A DNA stretch of 64,000 nt from Pestalotiopsis fici W106-1 (taxonomy: Eukaryota; Ascomycota; Sordariomycetes; Amphisphaeriales; Sporocadaceae): NCBI RefSeq assembly GCF_000516985.1, contig NW_006917091.1, positions 3,927,022 to 3,991,021 of the forward strand, given 5' to 3'. Numbering within the stretch: the first letter of the stretch is position 1; the number at the start of each line of letters is the position of its first letter. Below the pieces are notes generated by a model. The model was not told the DNA's origin and did no database searches. It saw only the letters and a program-made list of their open reading frames with translations. The position numbers and the translations under genes are program-made. This document shows, piece by piece, positions 34,311-45,879 of the stretch.

Positions 34311-34937
34311 TGTGATACCAAGCTGCTGAAACTGGAATGTGGTGGCCAAATATTTGAGCTGTCCGTCTTGTTGGACTTTGTCAAGGAGTCCGGCTCGCAA
34401 GTCCAAGGGTTTCCCAAGCTTGGCTCTTCGTTTTGCTGGTAGACCAGATCCGGATATTCAGCTGTACTCAGCTGAAACCGTGAATCGCCTATCTCACGTG
34501 TAGTAGTTTCACAAGCAAAAATGGCCTGTGAAGCCAGGTTACTGCCCTTTCATCAAACAGAGCAGTGGTTAATTGCCAGAGTATACCTAGATCTCATTGG
34601 CGCATTGCTGGTGACGTTGGATGCCAATTCGTGTACGTACCTGGACCTACCCGACTAGGATGGCGTGGCATTAGTTCCGTTCTGGTGGGGACCCTTGATT
34701 TTCTGCACCGCCACAGAGATCCTATGCGCCACAGCACCCTCGGACCGGGATGCCAGAGAAATCGCAAGCTTCCGATCCAAGCGACAATCGCGAAATGTCG
34801 TGGAATAGGTGATTGACGGGTCCTATTTTGTGGTACATAACAGCCAAGGTAAGCATTCAATTCACCCCATTGATTGCTCGTATTCAATATAGAGCGCTTC
34901 TGACATACTACTCGTGTGTAGAAAATACCTGCCCAAG
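34311..34937. other. divergent promoter region, SEC20 / mL53
   Basis: About 630 bp between two divergent start codons, so the two promoters share it. I see no strong TATA element and no extra gene. Confidence 0.6.
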
Positions 34938-35324
34938 ATGATTACCAGGTTCATCACCGAGGTGAACACAAAGTTCAACCCGTTCTCGGCAGCCTCGAGG
35001 TCGACCCGGCTGTTCCTGGCCAACCTGCCCCCAAACTGCCGTGCCAATGGTGGTATGAAGTTGACGACGAGCCTCCTGCCTCGTGCATCGACCGAGTCGC
35101 CACTCCTGCATATCAAGTTTAGTACGTTTGCGCCCCATTGAAATTCGACTGCTTTTCCCTTTGAGCTAGGAACACAGGAAACAAAAAGGCTGACATGTCA
35201 CACTGCAGAGGATGGCAAGGAGATGAAGCTGGACGGCGAGAAGCTGGGCATCAAGGGGATTGTTGAGGAGGTCGACCGACACTCGAGAATGCTCCAGAAG
35301 CAGGCAGATCTGACTGAGGGTTAA
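34938..35324 (+). CDS. MRPL44: mitochondrial large-subunit ribosomal protein mL53 (MRPL44), 99 aa
   Basis: Component of the mitochondrial 54S ribosomal subunit. Two exons: 34938-35121 and 35209-35324. The donor A|GTACGT and acceptor CTGCAG|AG join in phase 1 to give LLHIKF-K-DGKEMKL. The protein starts MITRFITEVNTKFNPFSAAS, the hallmark opening of the fungal mL53 family, followed by the Arg-rich RLFLANLPPN segment. The C-terminal half is charged (DGKEMKLDGEKLGIKGIVEE). Length matches the family, where yeast MRPL44 is about 98 residues. No separate cleavable presequence is obvious, which is usual for this protein. A start further upstream is not supported. Confidence 0.92.
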
Positions 35325-35902
35325 GAAAAGACCGTGTACCAGAGCGGCGTGTATATTTCGGAACTACTACGAACAAGAAGCAAAGTATTTGGCAAGGCGT
35401 TTAGGAAACTCTCGGGCCAAGGAACATTTCGCGGAGATCATGTCAGCTGTTACATATCCAAACGACCAAAAGAAATTGTATGATATGGGAAGCGTCAACG
35501 AATGGCGAACGAAGAAAAGATGTATAAGCTGCGCAAAAGGCAAAGAATACACGATACCCCCAAATATACCAAGGTGTCTCCATTCCAGATATTGGAAGTA
35601 TTCCTCAAAAGCCAGCGCTGCCAAGGCATAGTATGATTACCACAAGATGACATTATTTACATCTTTATTACTCCATTTCTTTCATACATCGACCATGCAC
35701 AGAAGTACCCAGACTACCAAGTCTTGCATTAGAGTGATTGAATGTGGTATTTTTATTTCTTTCATATTTGAGCTTTTATGTCAAGTTCTCTACAGCAACT
35801 AGTACGTAGTCAATGTACGTGAATTGTGTCCATCAGATAAGACCCTTGAGCCGGCATCACGGTCGGGCAATCATATCTGCTGCAAGTCCTCGAATAGCCT
35901 CT
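35325..35902. other. convergent 3' region, mL53 / IPP1
   Basis: AT-rich stretch containing the 3' UTRs of the two convergent genes. No gene seen. Confidence 0.6.
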
Positions 35903-37004
35903 TTATGCGGCAGCACCGCTGATGAAGAACCACTTGTCTATCGAGCTGTCGATCTTGGCAGGGGCGAGCTCCTCGTTGGCGGGGATAGGAGGCAGCTGGC
36001 TGGCATCAACGCGGCTGGGGGAGCTGCCGACGGTGACGTTGGAGGTGGAAACACCGCCGGGCTGGGTCTTGCCGGTGATGAGTCTGTCCCAGGCCTCAGC
36101 GCACTCGCGGATAACATCCATGGCGTAGCTATTGGTTTGTTAGCGAATTGTGCTCATTTGTCATGGCATCAAATGGGACTTACGCCTTGTTCTTGCACTC
36201 GCCGGTGAAGGCGAACTGGTTCTCGGGCTTTCCGTCAGGGATTTTGTAGATACGGAACCACTCGTTGGTGGCACGGAGAAGGCCAGGCAGGTGGCGCTCG
36301 ACGTCCTCAACGTCGTGGAGCTTGTTGGCAAGGGGGTCGTTCACGTCAACGACAATGACCTTCCAGTCGGTCTCACCCTCGTCGAGCAGAGCCATAACAC
36401 CAAGAACCTTGACCTGCTTGATCTGACCGGTGTAGCCAACGAGCTCACCAATCTCGCAAACGTCGAGAGGGTCATTGTCACCCTTGGCCTTGGTCTCAGG
36501 GTGGGTGGCGTTGGGGTCCTCCCAGGTCTACAAGGCAATGTGAGATTCTTGTGCTGTATAGTAGGGGGGCGAACAGAGTGTCAATGCGGTCTTACCTGGG
36601 GGAAGGCACCGTAGTTCCAGATGTATCCCTTGTGGGGGAAGCAGTTGCGGACGAATCGAAGCTTGCCCTTCTTGATATCCTGCTTGATGGGGTTCAGGAG
36701 CTCCTCCTTGGAGATCTGTGAATGACAAAATGTCAGCCTTTGGCTCGAATTGAGCAGTGTGAGATTGCACCATGGGGGGGCACAAAGATGGCGTAATGGG
36801 GTGCAGTGACGAAATACTAACCTCGAGCTTGGCGTTGCTCCAGCGGGGAATCTCAACAACCATGTTGAGGATGCCCTTCTCCTGGTCGGCGTACAGAGGG
36901 ACATCGTGGAAGGCGGAGACGGGGACGCCGTCCTTCTCAATGTAGACACGGTGCTCCAAAGTGTTGGGAGCACCAACCTTGCGGACCGAGTACTCGGAGG
37001 CCAT
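35903..37004 (-). CDS. IPP1: inorganic pyrophosphatase, cytosolic form, 290 aa
   Basis: Hydrolyses pyrophosphate to two phosphates, driving biosynthetic reactions. Four exons: 37004-36822, 36715-36596, 36527-36184 and 36128-35903, all GT-AG and joined in frame. The start [20 protein letters not shown] is the usual beginning of the fungal cytosolic enzyme, and 290 aa is close to yeast IPP1. The pyrophosphatase signature DNDPLDV is at residues 118-124, with the metal-binding Asp at 118, 120 and 123. The downstream [17 protein letters not shown] region and the C-terminal helix are also typical. The last residues ([10 protein letters not shown]) match the family end. The frame is open upstream for 195 more codons to an ATG at 37589; that extension is listed separately because it may give a second, mitochondrial isoform. 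IPP1 and DUS2 are divergent. Confidence 0.93.
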
Positions 37005-37589
37005 TGTGGACGGAGAGTCTTGGGTCTGGTGAATTGAACGGGAAGCAGAGCTCGAGAGATGTCGAGCTATTTGTGCAGATCGCTGGGACGCAATTTTGTC
37101 CGAGGATGAACTACGACTTAATAGTAGGGAAGAAGAAGAAGAAGAGGAAGAAAGCGGTCGCGAATTGTTGTGACGAAATTTGGATGGAGGGGCGGCGGCA
37201 TCAGGAGGAGGGGGAGGGGTTCGGGCTGCTTCTAGTGGCAGACCCTGTCCCTGGGGCGCCGCCTGAACAGGAGAGTGGTGCCAGTTCTGGTGAGCAGACA
37301 GCGACTGAGACTGTGACTGAGAAAGAGCGTGCTGGGCCCGCCTCCACTGGGCGTGCTGCCCATTGCCTGATCGGTCCGCCAGCTTGGACGAGCGGAGGGT
37401 GTGATTGGCCCGAGATGGGCAATTTGTTAGCAGTAGTGTTTGAGGTGGATGAGTGAATAATATGCGGCTTGGGCCTTGTTTAGCTGCGAGAGGCAGGAGA
37501 GGTACATGTGGCGGAGTTTGCGATAGCGGCAATCTCTGCAAGCGGAAGGCTCTCTGCAGACTCTGCCTCGCTGCTTGCTGGGACAACAT
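37005..37589 (-). CDS. candidate mitochondrial N-terminal extension of the pyrophosphatase (195 codons)
   Basis: The frame of the pyrophosphatase stays open from the cytosolic start back to an ATG at 37589, with no stop in 195 codons. Translation from there begins [20 protein letters not shown]: many Arg and Gln, no acidic residue in the first 70 residues, and amphipathic helix character, all expected of a mitochondrial presequence. Near its end it reads [20 protein letters not shown]. The RSIHQT part fits the R-10 type cleavage pattern (Arg, then hydrophobic two residues on, then Thr three further on). The middle is Ser-rich, partly because of an AGA/AGG trinucleotide tract. The result would be a 485-aa precursor. 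Alternatives are a chance open leader, or a leader with an intron (a GCTAAC branch-like word lies near 37428). Not proven. Confidence 0.45.
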
Positions 37590-38178
37590 GAAGACAAGAA
37601 ATCAAATGTCACGAAAGACAAGGGGGAAGGGGAGACTAAATGATTCGCACTCCAGATATAATCGTACACGCCGCGGCTGCAAACTCCGAATCGGGATAGC
37701 GAGCGAACGATGGAACCGTTACAAGGCGATAGACAGATTATTCGGTTACTTTTTGTTTTTAACCAAGGTTAAAGAGGTGATCGGACCTGTCAAAAATGGT
37801 ACAGCGAAACCGCTGGCTTTCTTCAACAACGCTCGAATCGGCTGGTGGGTGGGCCTAATACACACAACATAGTGCTGGGCTGTCCCTATCTGTACTGTAT
37901 CGCAGTGCTGGCACATGCATTAATCACTGGTGTGGCGCAAACTTCATCACCAGCCACACTTTTTTCATACAGTCTGCTTGCCTTCTTCGCATTGGTTATA
38001 GATCTGATTGATAAGATAATCCCTTCAACCCCAAAGGGGAAAAAAAAAAAGTGACTCAAATGCTGGCGAGTGGCGGAACCCACCGGGCGGAGCTTCCTGA
38101 GGGTAAAGGCTTACAAACATCAAGGGACGCCATCTCTGACTCCTGCACTCTCGTTTAGTTCAACGCCTCTTCCAGGTC
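37590..38178. other. divergent promoter region, IPP1 / DUS2
   Basis: About 590 bp between the most upstream IPP1 ATG and the DUS2 start. It has an A run at about 38039-38050 and no additional gene. Confidence 0.6.
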
Positions 38179-39541
38179 ATGTCCATTCTCAACCGACTGG
38201 TTAGAAGCGCCATGACGACCGAACTCAAGAAGGTTCCGATTCCCCGTCGCGGTGTCGACTACAGGGGCAAAATCGTGCTTGCGCCCATGGTGCGCTCGGG
38301 AGAGCTACCCTCTCGTCTCCTTGCGCTACACTATGGCGCAGACTTGGTATGGGGTATGTACAAGGTCGCACTCTTCCAGGAAGATTCTGCGCAGCTGCTA
38401 ATATTGTTCCGCAGGCCCCGAAACGGTGGACAAGGCCATGATCGGCACCACGCGCAAAGTGCACCAAGAAACAAATACCATCATGTGGACTCGCAAGCCG
38501 TCGCAAGGCGCCAAACAGCCTCGAGAAGACCTCAAGGACAACATCATATATCAGGTGCATCCGGAAAAGGAAGGACGAAACCTGATTTTCCAAATGGGCA
38601 CTGCCAACCCCGAACTCGCCGTCGAGGCAGCAAGAATGGTTGCGGCAGATGTTGCGGGTATCGATGTGAATGCAGGATGCCCAAAGCCATTTAGTGTACA
38701 TTGTGGTATGGGAGCTGCGCTGCTCAAGACGCCTGATTTGTTGTGCTCCATTCTCGAAGCTTTGGTAAAGAACATTGCTTCCGAGTACGAAATCGGCATC
38801 AGCGTCAAGATCAGAATACTCGAAACTCCGGCTGAAACAGAAGCGCTTGTTCGAAGGCTGGTGGATACCGGTATCACCGGTCTGACGGTTCATTGTCGTA
38901 CGACTCCTATGCGTCCCCGAGAAGCCGCCATCCGGGAACAGCTACGAATGGTTGCTGATATCTGCCATGAGGCTGGTGTTGCTTGCGTCATGAACGGAGA
39001 TGTCGAATCTCGTGATCATGGTCTGAAATTAATGGAAGAGTACGGAACTGACGGTGCCATGATTGCGACCTGTGCGGAAAAGAACTCGAGTTGTTTCCGA
39101 AGCGGCGCAGATGGCGGCCCAGCTCCATGGAAGGAAGTCGTCGAACATTATGTCCGATACTGCATGGAAGTTCAGAACAAGTTTGGCAACACCAAATATT
39201 TGCTTTGCCAGATTATCCCTGGAAAGCAGCGAGAGTACAAAATGATTAGCGCCTGCAAGAGCTACACCAAAGTCTGCGAGATGCTCGGCTTTGAGAATCT
39301 TGTGGACCTGGCACGGGACGTTGACGAGAGGCTCGGCATTGATCCGGCAGGCGGCCCAAAGAACAAGTCGCAAGCACAAAAGCAGACAAATAAGAGCGCC
39401 ATGGCTGCTGGAGGTCAAAAGGCCGATTTCAGGCCCAACGCCAAGAAGCCCCTGTCGGAACGAGGCGTGACGGCACAACAAACCGAGACAAATCCGGCGC
39501 CGGCGGTCCAATTGGCAGAGGGAGTGGCGATGCCAGCATGA
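38179..39541 (+). CDS. DUS2: tRNA-dihydrouridine(20) synthase Dus2, 433 aa
   Basis: FMN enzyme that reduces uridine to dihydrouridine at position 20 of tRNA D loops. Two exons: 38179-38353 and 38415-39541. The donor G|GTATGT and acceptor CCGCAG|GC join in phase 1 to give DLVWG-PETVDKAMIG. The N-terminal core VDYRGKIVLAPMVRSGELP is the FMN-binding start of the Dus barrel. The catalytic Cys is residue 147 in DVNAGCPKPFS. The following glycine loop reads HCGMGAALL. TVHCRTTPMRPREAA and VMNGDV are the usual later Dus motifs. The last 70 residues are basic and disordered. Two ATGs are in frame at the start (38179 and 38212). The first adds a short Arg-containing stretch (MSILNRLVRSA), which could be a weak mitochondrial signal, though that is inference. 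The family call is strong. Confidence 0.93.
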
Positions 39542-40583
39542 TACGACGATGAGCATTTTGCATTAGATGGCGAGGGAACACAAGCATTTGAAGGCGTTGA
39601 GGCAAAACAGGCATACCCACTGCGAAGCAAATGGCAAAATAATGATTATATTTGCCATGCGTTGACACATTCAAATAGACGCACATGAATATTCGGATAA
39701 TTAAGCAAAGATGATTGCTCAATAGCACAAGTTTTCAACAATCAACATGCCTGCAATTGATGACAACAGGAAACGCCTACTCATGGTGGTATTTTCAGAC
39801 AAGCAATGACACGGTCTGGAGTGTGAGCAAAGCAAATAGATCCTCCATTACCAGCTATAAGTATTTCTTTCAATCAAGATCAATAGTCGGAATCAATATG
39901 CCTCCTAACAAACGCTACCCCCTATTTCTCTGTTTCTCCATAATAAGTGTATTTATGCCAGTTGCATATGATACCCTGAAAAGTGTGATGATGATTATAT
40001 TCTAGGGGTATGAAATTATAGCATTGGCTAAGTTTGGCGCTGCAGTAGCAATGATTGGTTATTTATCTGGTCAAAGAAAGAACAATTCCGGAGGAAAAAT
40101 AAGATGTACTTTTTGGTTCCATTCAATGTATTTAGGAAGTATGAATAGCCAAGACATCTCTTGGTGGGATGATGTCAACCCCACCAAAATGGCCCCGGTA
40201 CCCAAGGGAATCCATACGAGCGCCCCATTGTTGAGTCCGTACAATGAACGTCGATAGAATGGGATTTCCAAACCAGACTTGGACGATAGACTGGAAGCAT
40301 CCCGTTTGAAATGCTCATTTAGTGGATTCGTCTTTCATGTCATGTTTTTATAGTCTTTGAGGAGTTTTGGTAAGTACGGTGGAGCTACTGTACCTTGATA
40401 TCTGCAACACGACTGACAACATAACCCTGCAGCCGTTCCATCTACTACATTAAGGGTACATACATACATACTACAATACCCTCACTCCTCAACATCTGCG
40501 GCAAGCGACTTGTAGCAGCAGCAGCACCTACGGGGATGATTGCGAGCCAAATTTCTTGACTCTCCAACATACAGACATTCACA
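39542..40583. other. intergenic region, DUS2 / PPE1
   Basis: AT-rich 1 kb with short frames only. The last 150 bp before 40584 contain pyrimidine-rich and CAGCAGCAG sequence, which looks like the PPE1 leader. No gene seen. Confidence 0.55.
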
Positions 40584-41958
40584 ATGAGTGACCTCCAGAA
40601 GGCCCTGGGCAAGTCGAGGCTAAGCGCAGGCGTGAGCCCCGACGCCTTTGATGAGCGCGAGGAGCAGGATAGCTACATTGGGGACCTGCCCGAGATGCCC
40701 ATCGAGGACGACTCTTCGTCGGCATCCTCAGCTTCCTCGACGGGCACCATTATACCGTCGCCGAGCCGCAATCTTTTTGCTCGACCTGAAGGGTAAGGAG
40801 AGAAAAAGAACAAAACACACATTTACTCTCTATCTTTCCCCCCTCATTCTTCCATATCAAAAAAAAGCATTTTCGCTAATCAGGCAAGACAATCAGAGTG
40901 CCGAGGGGACGCACATTAGCCCAGATACCATGGACCACATACTTTGAGAGGGAATTATTTCTTAAGCCATCCGACGCAGATGCCTCGTCTTCCAGCCCGA
41001 CGATTCACGCTTATTTGACCTCACCCGTCGGCAAGGGACCGCTGTTCGTCATGCACCACGGCGCCGGCTCGTCGGGGCTATCTTTTGCCGTCATAAGCTC
41101 CGAAATCCGGAAGCGGTTGCCCGCCGCCGGGGTACTGTCGCACGATGCCCGCGGCCACGGCCAGACGGTGGTGCCCCCGGCCGCCGCTGCTGACGAGCTC
41201 GACCTGAGTCTCACCACCTTGTCCAATGACCTCTTGGCCGTCATCCTCGAGACCAAGGCTGCCATGCACTGGCAGGAGCTCCCGCCCATGATTCTGGTCG
41301 GGCATTCTCTCGGCGGCGCCGTGGTGACAGAATTGGCCAAATCAGGGGCCTTGGGCAATTCTCTACTTGGCTATGCCGTACTCGATGTAGTGGAAGGCTC
41401 TGCCATTGACGCATTGCAGAGCATGCAGACCTACTTGTCTACACGACCCACCGGTTTTGCGACTGTCGAGGCAGGAATCGAATGGCATATCAGATCGAGG
41501 ACGGTGCGGAACGCCATATCAGCCCGCACAAGTGTACCGGCGCTTTTGAGCCACTCTGAAAAGGAGGGCGATCCCAGACCTTGGAAATGGAGAACAGATC
41601 TGGCAAAAACACAACCATTCTGGGAAAACTGGTTCGTGGGTTTGAGTAAGAAGTTCCTTAGCGCCAGAGGTGGAAAGCTGCTGCTTCTGGCCGGAACAGA
41701 TAGGTTAGATACGGAATTGACCATTGGCCAAATGCAAGGTAAGCCCAGCGTTCACTCTCGCGGGTTTGCCATCATCGCTAATATAGTGCAGGAAAATACA
41801 ACCTCCAGGTGTTTCCAGAAGCCGGCCACTTTATTCATGAAGATCTTCCTGAGAAGACAGCAATATCTCTGGTAGATTTCCATAAACGGAATGACAGAAG
41901 CGCCCTGGTTCTACCTCCCAAGGTGTCTGATCTCCTTAAACAGGGCAAGAGAGTATAG
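40584..41958 (+). CDS. PPE1: protein phosphatase methylesterase 1, 405 aa
   Basis: Removes the C-terminal methyl ester of the PP2A catalytic subunit, opposing the methyltransferase Ppm1. Three exons: 40584-40792, 40897-41738 and 41792-41958. For the first intron the nearer CAG at 40883 breaks the frame; the next one (AATCAG|AG at 40896), 20 nt after a GCTAAT branch site, keeps it. The N-terminal 70 residues are acidic and Ser-rich. An alpha/beta hydrolase fold follows, starting AQIPWTTYFERE. The nucleophile is Ser207 in VGHSLGG, the acid is Asp233 in AVLDVVEGSA, and the base is His363 in FPEAGHFIHED, all present. The oxyanion segment MHHGAGSSGLSF is also typical. It is convergent with SLD5. 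Confidence in family and structure is high. Confidence 0.93.
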
Positions 41959-42393
41959 ACTATAGATCCGGCCATCTACACATGAAAAGAGATATGCTTA
42001 TTGATAGCGGGGGAAAATCTTATTGTCCGATCAACCCAGTCCTCGACCTTCCCGTGGAGATTGTGAATATCGAATCGGCCAATTTAGCCACTCAAGGAAC
42101 TGACACGAAAGTGTTGATTCTCTCGGTATGATGCTTCCTCGCTACTGATATTTAGCATGGTCGCTTGGCTGCTGTCAAAATCGTACAACTTACAACGTGC
42201 CTCCCATGATGGAACTGACATCGCTTTCAAAGACTTGGCGCCTTCAAGGACGGTATATGGTAGATATGCTTGCCTCGAAGCCGCCCAATCAGACGGAATA
42301 CTCTGTTGGGAATATTTGAGACTTCCCAACTCCAATGTTCTCCCGTCGTGGGCCAAAAGTATGATATTTTTAGAAATTTCTCCCAAACTTTGG
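41959..42393. other. convergent 3' region, PPE1 / SLD5
   Basis: Short region between two stop codons. It holds 3' UTRs and no supported gene. Confidence 0.6.
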
Positions 42394-43175
42394 TCATACT
42401 AGTTCGGCTTTGGCTTCGTCCACCAACGGCTTTGCATCCGACCATCGCAGGATCATGATGTCTCCCGCCTTGCCGTCCATCCTGCCGTCGGCATCGGTGC
42501 CCCTTCCCTCAACGATGGCGTCGCGGAGGAGGCGCAAGAAGACGGCGCCCTCGAGGTCAGGGGCATCAATCATGGTGATGTTGCCGCTCGTGTCGTTTAG
42601 ATTCTGTAGATTGGGCGGGAAACTGCCGAGGAAACTGGACAGGTAGTGATTGTGCAGCAGGGCCTGGTGGCGGGTAGCGTAGGCGAGCTCGGTGGGCGAG
42701 AGGCGGGCGCGCAGGGACGCCGACGACAGGTAGTGCAGCGGGTGGCGGTCAATCTTTGCGACGCGGGCGCGCAAATACGAGCGCACGAGGAACTTGAACC
42801 GCTCCAGCTCCGTCTGGAGCACAATGAGGGCAAAGTTGGTCTTGGGGTCCATGTCGCCCGTCATTTCTTCGATGCGCTCGATTTGCGACTTGATGCGCTC
42901 GTTGACGCGCTCAAAGAGGCCATCGGTCGGCCAACTAGAGTAGAGGGAAAAGAGATGTTGTTTAGCTCACAAAACATTATACCCAAAAACAAGAAAAACC
43001 GGTCGAGGTTAAAGAGTGAAGAAATGGATTTCGGGGGCAAAAGCCCGTACCTGAGTAACTCTGGGGCTGATCTTTCGGCCACCCAGGCGCGCGTTAACAT
43101 TTGGAGATCGCGCGTCTCGTCGGGAATGGCATTTTCGGTCGGGTCGACTTCGCGCAAGATGTCGTCGATATCCAT
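42394..43175 (-). CDS. SLD5: GINS complex subunit Sld5, 221 aa
   Basis: Subunit of GINS, which with Cdc45 and Mcm2-7 forms the replicative helicase. Two exons: 43175-43051 and 42934-42394. The donor CAG|GTACGG and acceptor CTCTAG|TTGG join to give [16 protein letters not shown]. The protein starts [20 protein letters not shown], then the helical A domain with [28 protein letters not shown], and a [24 protein letters not shown] helix typical of Sld5. The C-terminal B domain ends [23 protein letters not shown]. Length fits fungal Sld5. A T-rich leader lies directly before the start. No unusual residue was noted. Confidence 0.93.
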
Positions 43176-44163
43176 GGCTTGTTTTTTTTTTATGAGAATC
43201 AATTACAGATATATATATGTGCGTACCGAGATTGAGAATTGCGCAATCGGACCGCGTCGGCAATCGACTACGTGGGAGGTAGTATAAAAACACTTTCAAG
43301 GCACGTTAAAATGGTAATTGAAATCGAGAGTCGCGTTCCAAGGACGCTGATGGGGATTCGTTCACACAAAGTTCAGAATAGCGGGGGAGGGGCATTTGGG
43401 CAATCGAATGCGGGGCGGCGGAGCGGAATTGATAGCGCGGCTTCGACCCGCTGTAGTATAGAGACAATGGCACTGGATAGATAGGTCAGTAATTATCCAT
43501 GTCTATATTTATTGTAAATCATCTATCTTTATATCAAGTACGAACATCATGTTATGAGAGAAGCCTCATGATTATACCCTCTTTTGTTATTTTTTGTCTG
43601 AAATTAAAAATGAATAAAATTGTTTATTGAAAACATGGATAATCGGTCGAGTATAAAAACATTCTGCATAATGGATACAAGTCATGAGGACACGATGGAC
43701 ATGTTGCTTATTCTCTAGCCATAATCATAATCGCATATACGTAAATACGACTCACATTCCGCGACCCTGAATGTGCTGTCTTGTGAATAACATTACTCAC
43801 ACTCAGTTGTGAATATTGTCCAGCGTGCCAACATCACGGTTCCTTTGCGCTAATAGAGCAGCTCCTCGGCAAAGCTCCCCCGCAGGGTACAGGGGGTTGG
43901 GAAAGCTCGAGTACTTCGAGGAGGACCCCGAGACATGGTAATGATCCTTCGTTCAATAGCTATATATGAGCGTGTCGGCTGATCACCATGTCTTGACTGG
44001 ACATCATCCACTTGCGTCATTGGTGTAGCCTTGCAATACTTTCCTGGTCGGTGTATTGTAGACTACGCGTGCGATACTATATATATTAGCTAGTTGGATT
44101 GGTCGTCCTACCTCGCAGCACCAAGATTATTCAGAAATCTTCCTCCATCATCAAGATAAAATC
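43176..44163. other. divergent region, SLD5 / oxidase
   Basis: AT-rich 1 kb between two divergent starts. The right end has a TATA-like element for the oxidase. No other gene seen. Confidence 0.6.
44077..44087 (+). promoter_or_regulatory. TATA-like element of the oxidase gene
   Basis: A CTATATATATT stretch lies about 77-87 bp upstream of the oxidase ATG, a normal distance for a TATA box in a gene with a short leader. It is the clearest TATA-like site I saw before a gene in this window, which fits a regulated catabolic gene (inference). Confidence 0.45.
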
Positions 44164-45541
44164 ATGGGTCTCGAAGACGATGGGAGCAGCGTCGAGGACG
44201 CGCCGAGCTACGGGCAATACCAGCTGCAAATCTATGCGCAGGGCATCTTTGGCGGCGTCAAGCCAGCTATTACGACAGACCCCAACAAGCTGCGGGAGCA
44301 GGCCCAAAAGGCCATGTCGCCCGAGGCCTTCAACTACATTGCCGGCGGCGCAGGCGAGGGTGCAACTGTCGACGCCAATCGCCTCGCCTTTCGCCAGTGG
44401 AAGATTGTCCCGCGTATGCTGCGGCCAACGGTGCCGCGGGATTTAAAGGTTGAGCTGTTTGGGCGGACTTACCGTGAGATGTTCCCTGTGCCTGCTTACT
44501 GTTCTCAAACCATAAATGTCTTTTTTGAAGCAGGAAAGCTGACGGCTAGAGGTAGAAACGCCCATCCTTCAAGCCCCCGTGGGCGTCCAGTCCGTTTACC
44601 ACGCGGACCGGGAGATTGGCACGGCGTCAGCATGCGCCGAGCTAGGTGTGCCATATATCATGTCAACGGCATTATCTTCGACGATCCAGGAAGTGGCCTC
44701 GGCGCTTGGGGGAGGGCCAGGCTTTGACGGTGGCCCACCGCCCTGGTTCCAGCTGTACTGGCCAGTCGACGATGAGATTACAGGTTCCATTCTGCAGACG
44801 GCACAGGCGGCCGGCTTCGAAGTCCTCGTCGTCACCCTCGACACGGCAACCATGTCGTGGCGACCCGCGGATCTCGACCGCACATTTCTTCCCTTCATCG
44901 AAGGCATCGGAAACGCCGTTGGGTTTGCGGACCCCGTCTTTCGGCGCAAGTTCGCCGAACAACAGGCCGCGGAAAACGAAAATGACGGTACCACCGCAAC
45001 GCCCGAGGACAACGTCGCCGAAGCGTCGAGGTACTGGATTCGCGAAGCCTTTTCAGGAGACAGTCATCCGTGGCGCGACCTGGCATTGCTACGTCGGCAC
45101 TGGGGAAACAAGCCAATTGTGCTCAAGGGCATCCAAGATCCGCGCGACGCCGTGCTGGCGCTGCAGGCGGGCATGGACGGCATCGTAGTCAGTAACCACG
45201 GCGGGCGACAGTGCGATGGAGCTGCGGCATCGCTCGACATGTTGCCTGAAATCGTCGACGCCGTTGGTGACCGGATGACGGTGCTCTTTGACTCGGGGAT
45301 ACGAACAGGGGCTGATGTCTTCAAAGCCCTGAGCTTGGGCGCCAAGGCCGTGTTGTTTGGCAGGCCAGTCATGTATGGTCTGGGTCTTGGCGGCAAGGAC
45401 GGGGCGAGACACGTCTTGGCCTCGATCCTCGCAGACTTGGACCAGACACTCGGTCTTGCTGGCGTCAAGAGCGTTTCCGAGTTGAACAAGACGAATCTGC
45501 GACGAGTATCATATCCGGGAGATATCAAGTCGAGCCTGTAA
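44164..45541 (+). CDS. FMN-dependent alpha-hydroxy acid oxidase, lactate 2-monooxygenase-like, 433 aa
   Basis: Member of the FMN-dependent hydroxyacid oxidase family (lactate oxidase, lactate monooxygenase, glycolate oxidase). Two exons: 44164-44473 and 44550-45541. The donor ACC|GTGAGA and acceptor GGCTAG|AG give GRTY-Q-VETPILQAPVGVQSV. The opening GQYQLQIYAQGIFGGVKP and the AGGAGEGATVDANRLAF segment are closer to lactate 2-monooxygenase-type enzymes than to glycolate oxidase. The catalytic His is residue 320 in VSNHGGRQCDG. The downstream Arg of the FDSGIRTGADV loop and GAKAVLFGRPVMYGL close the FMN site. No N-terminal targeting signal and no C-terminal SKL-type peroxisome signal (end is KSSL) are seen. 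Substrate cannot be fixed from sequence. It is convergent with the Zn2Cys6 factor; a regulatory link is possible but not shown. Confidence 0.9.
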
Positions 45542-45879
45542 TCGTAATTTCATCACCGAGTATATCGCACAACCGAGTAATGCTTATAGAAACAATGATT
45601 CAACGCCTCCTCTCGTGTAAGTCGTATGCTTCTGATCGGCGGACTACTCATACCAGAGTGTCACCAGAGCTACTTCAATCCTTTATATCGCTAGCCGTGT
45701 CGCTTTCTCGCAGAATCCCGCGCCTCCCATGAATAATGATATTTGTTGAGCAAGATTTTCCTCAGCCTTGAGGTACCCTAAAGAGCTGCGCCATCTTGTA
45801 TACGCCGAGCCAAGCCGTTTCCCGTCCCTGATCCTTGTAGAACTTTTTTCTTCTTCTTTTTACCCTTACCTTGGCCTAT
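45542..45879. other. convergent 3' region, oxidase / Zn2Cys6 factor
   Basis: About 340 bp with 3' UTR sequence of two convergent genes. No gene seen. Confidence 0.6.

Noticed and set aside
32995..34442. Plus-strand frames of 268 and 224 aa opposite SEC20
   Set aside because: They are shadows of the GC-rich SEC20 exons. SEC20 has a family match on the minus strand and a good intron.
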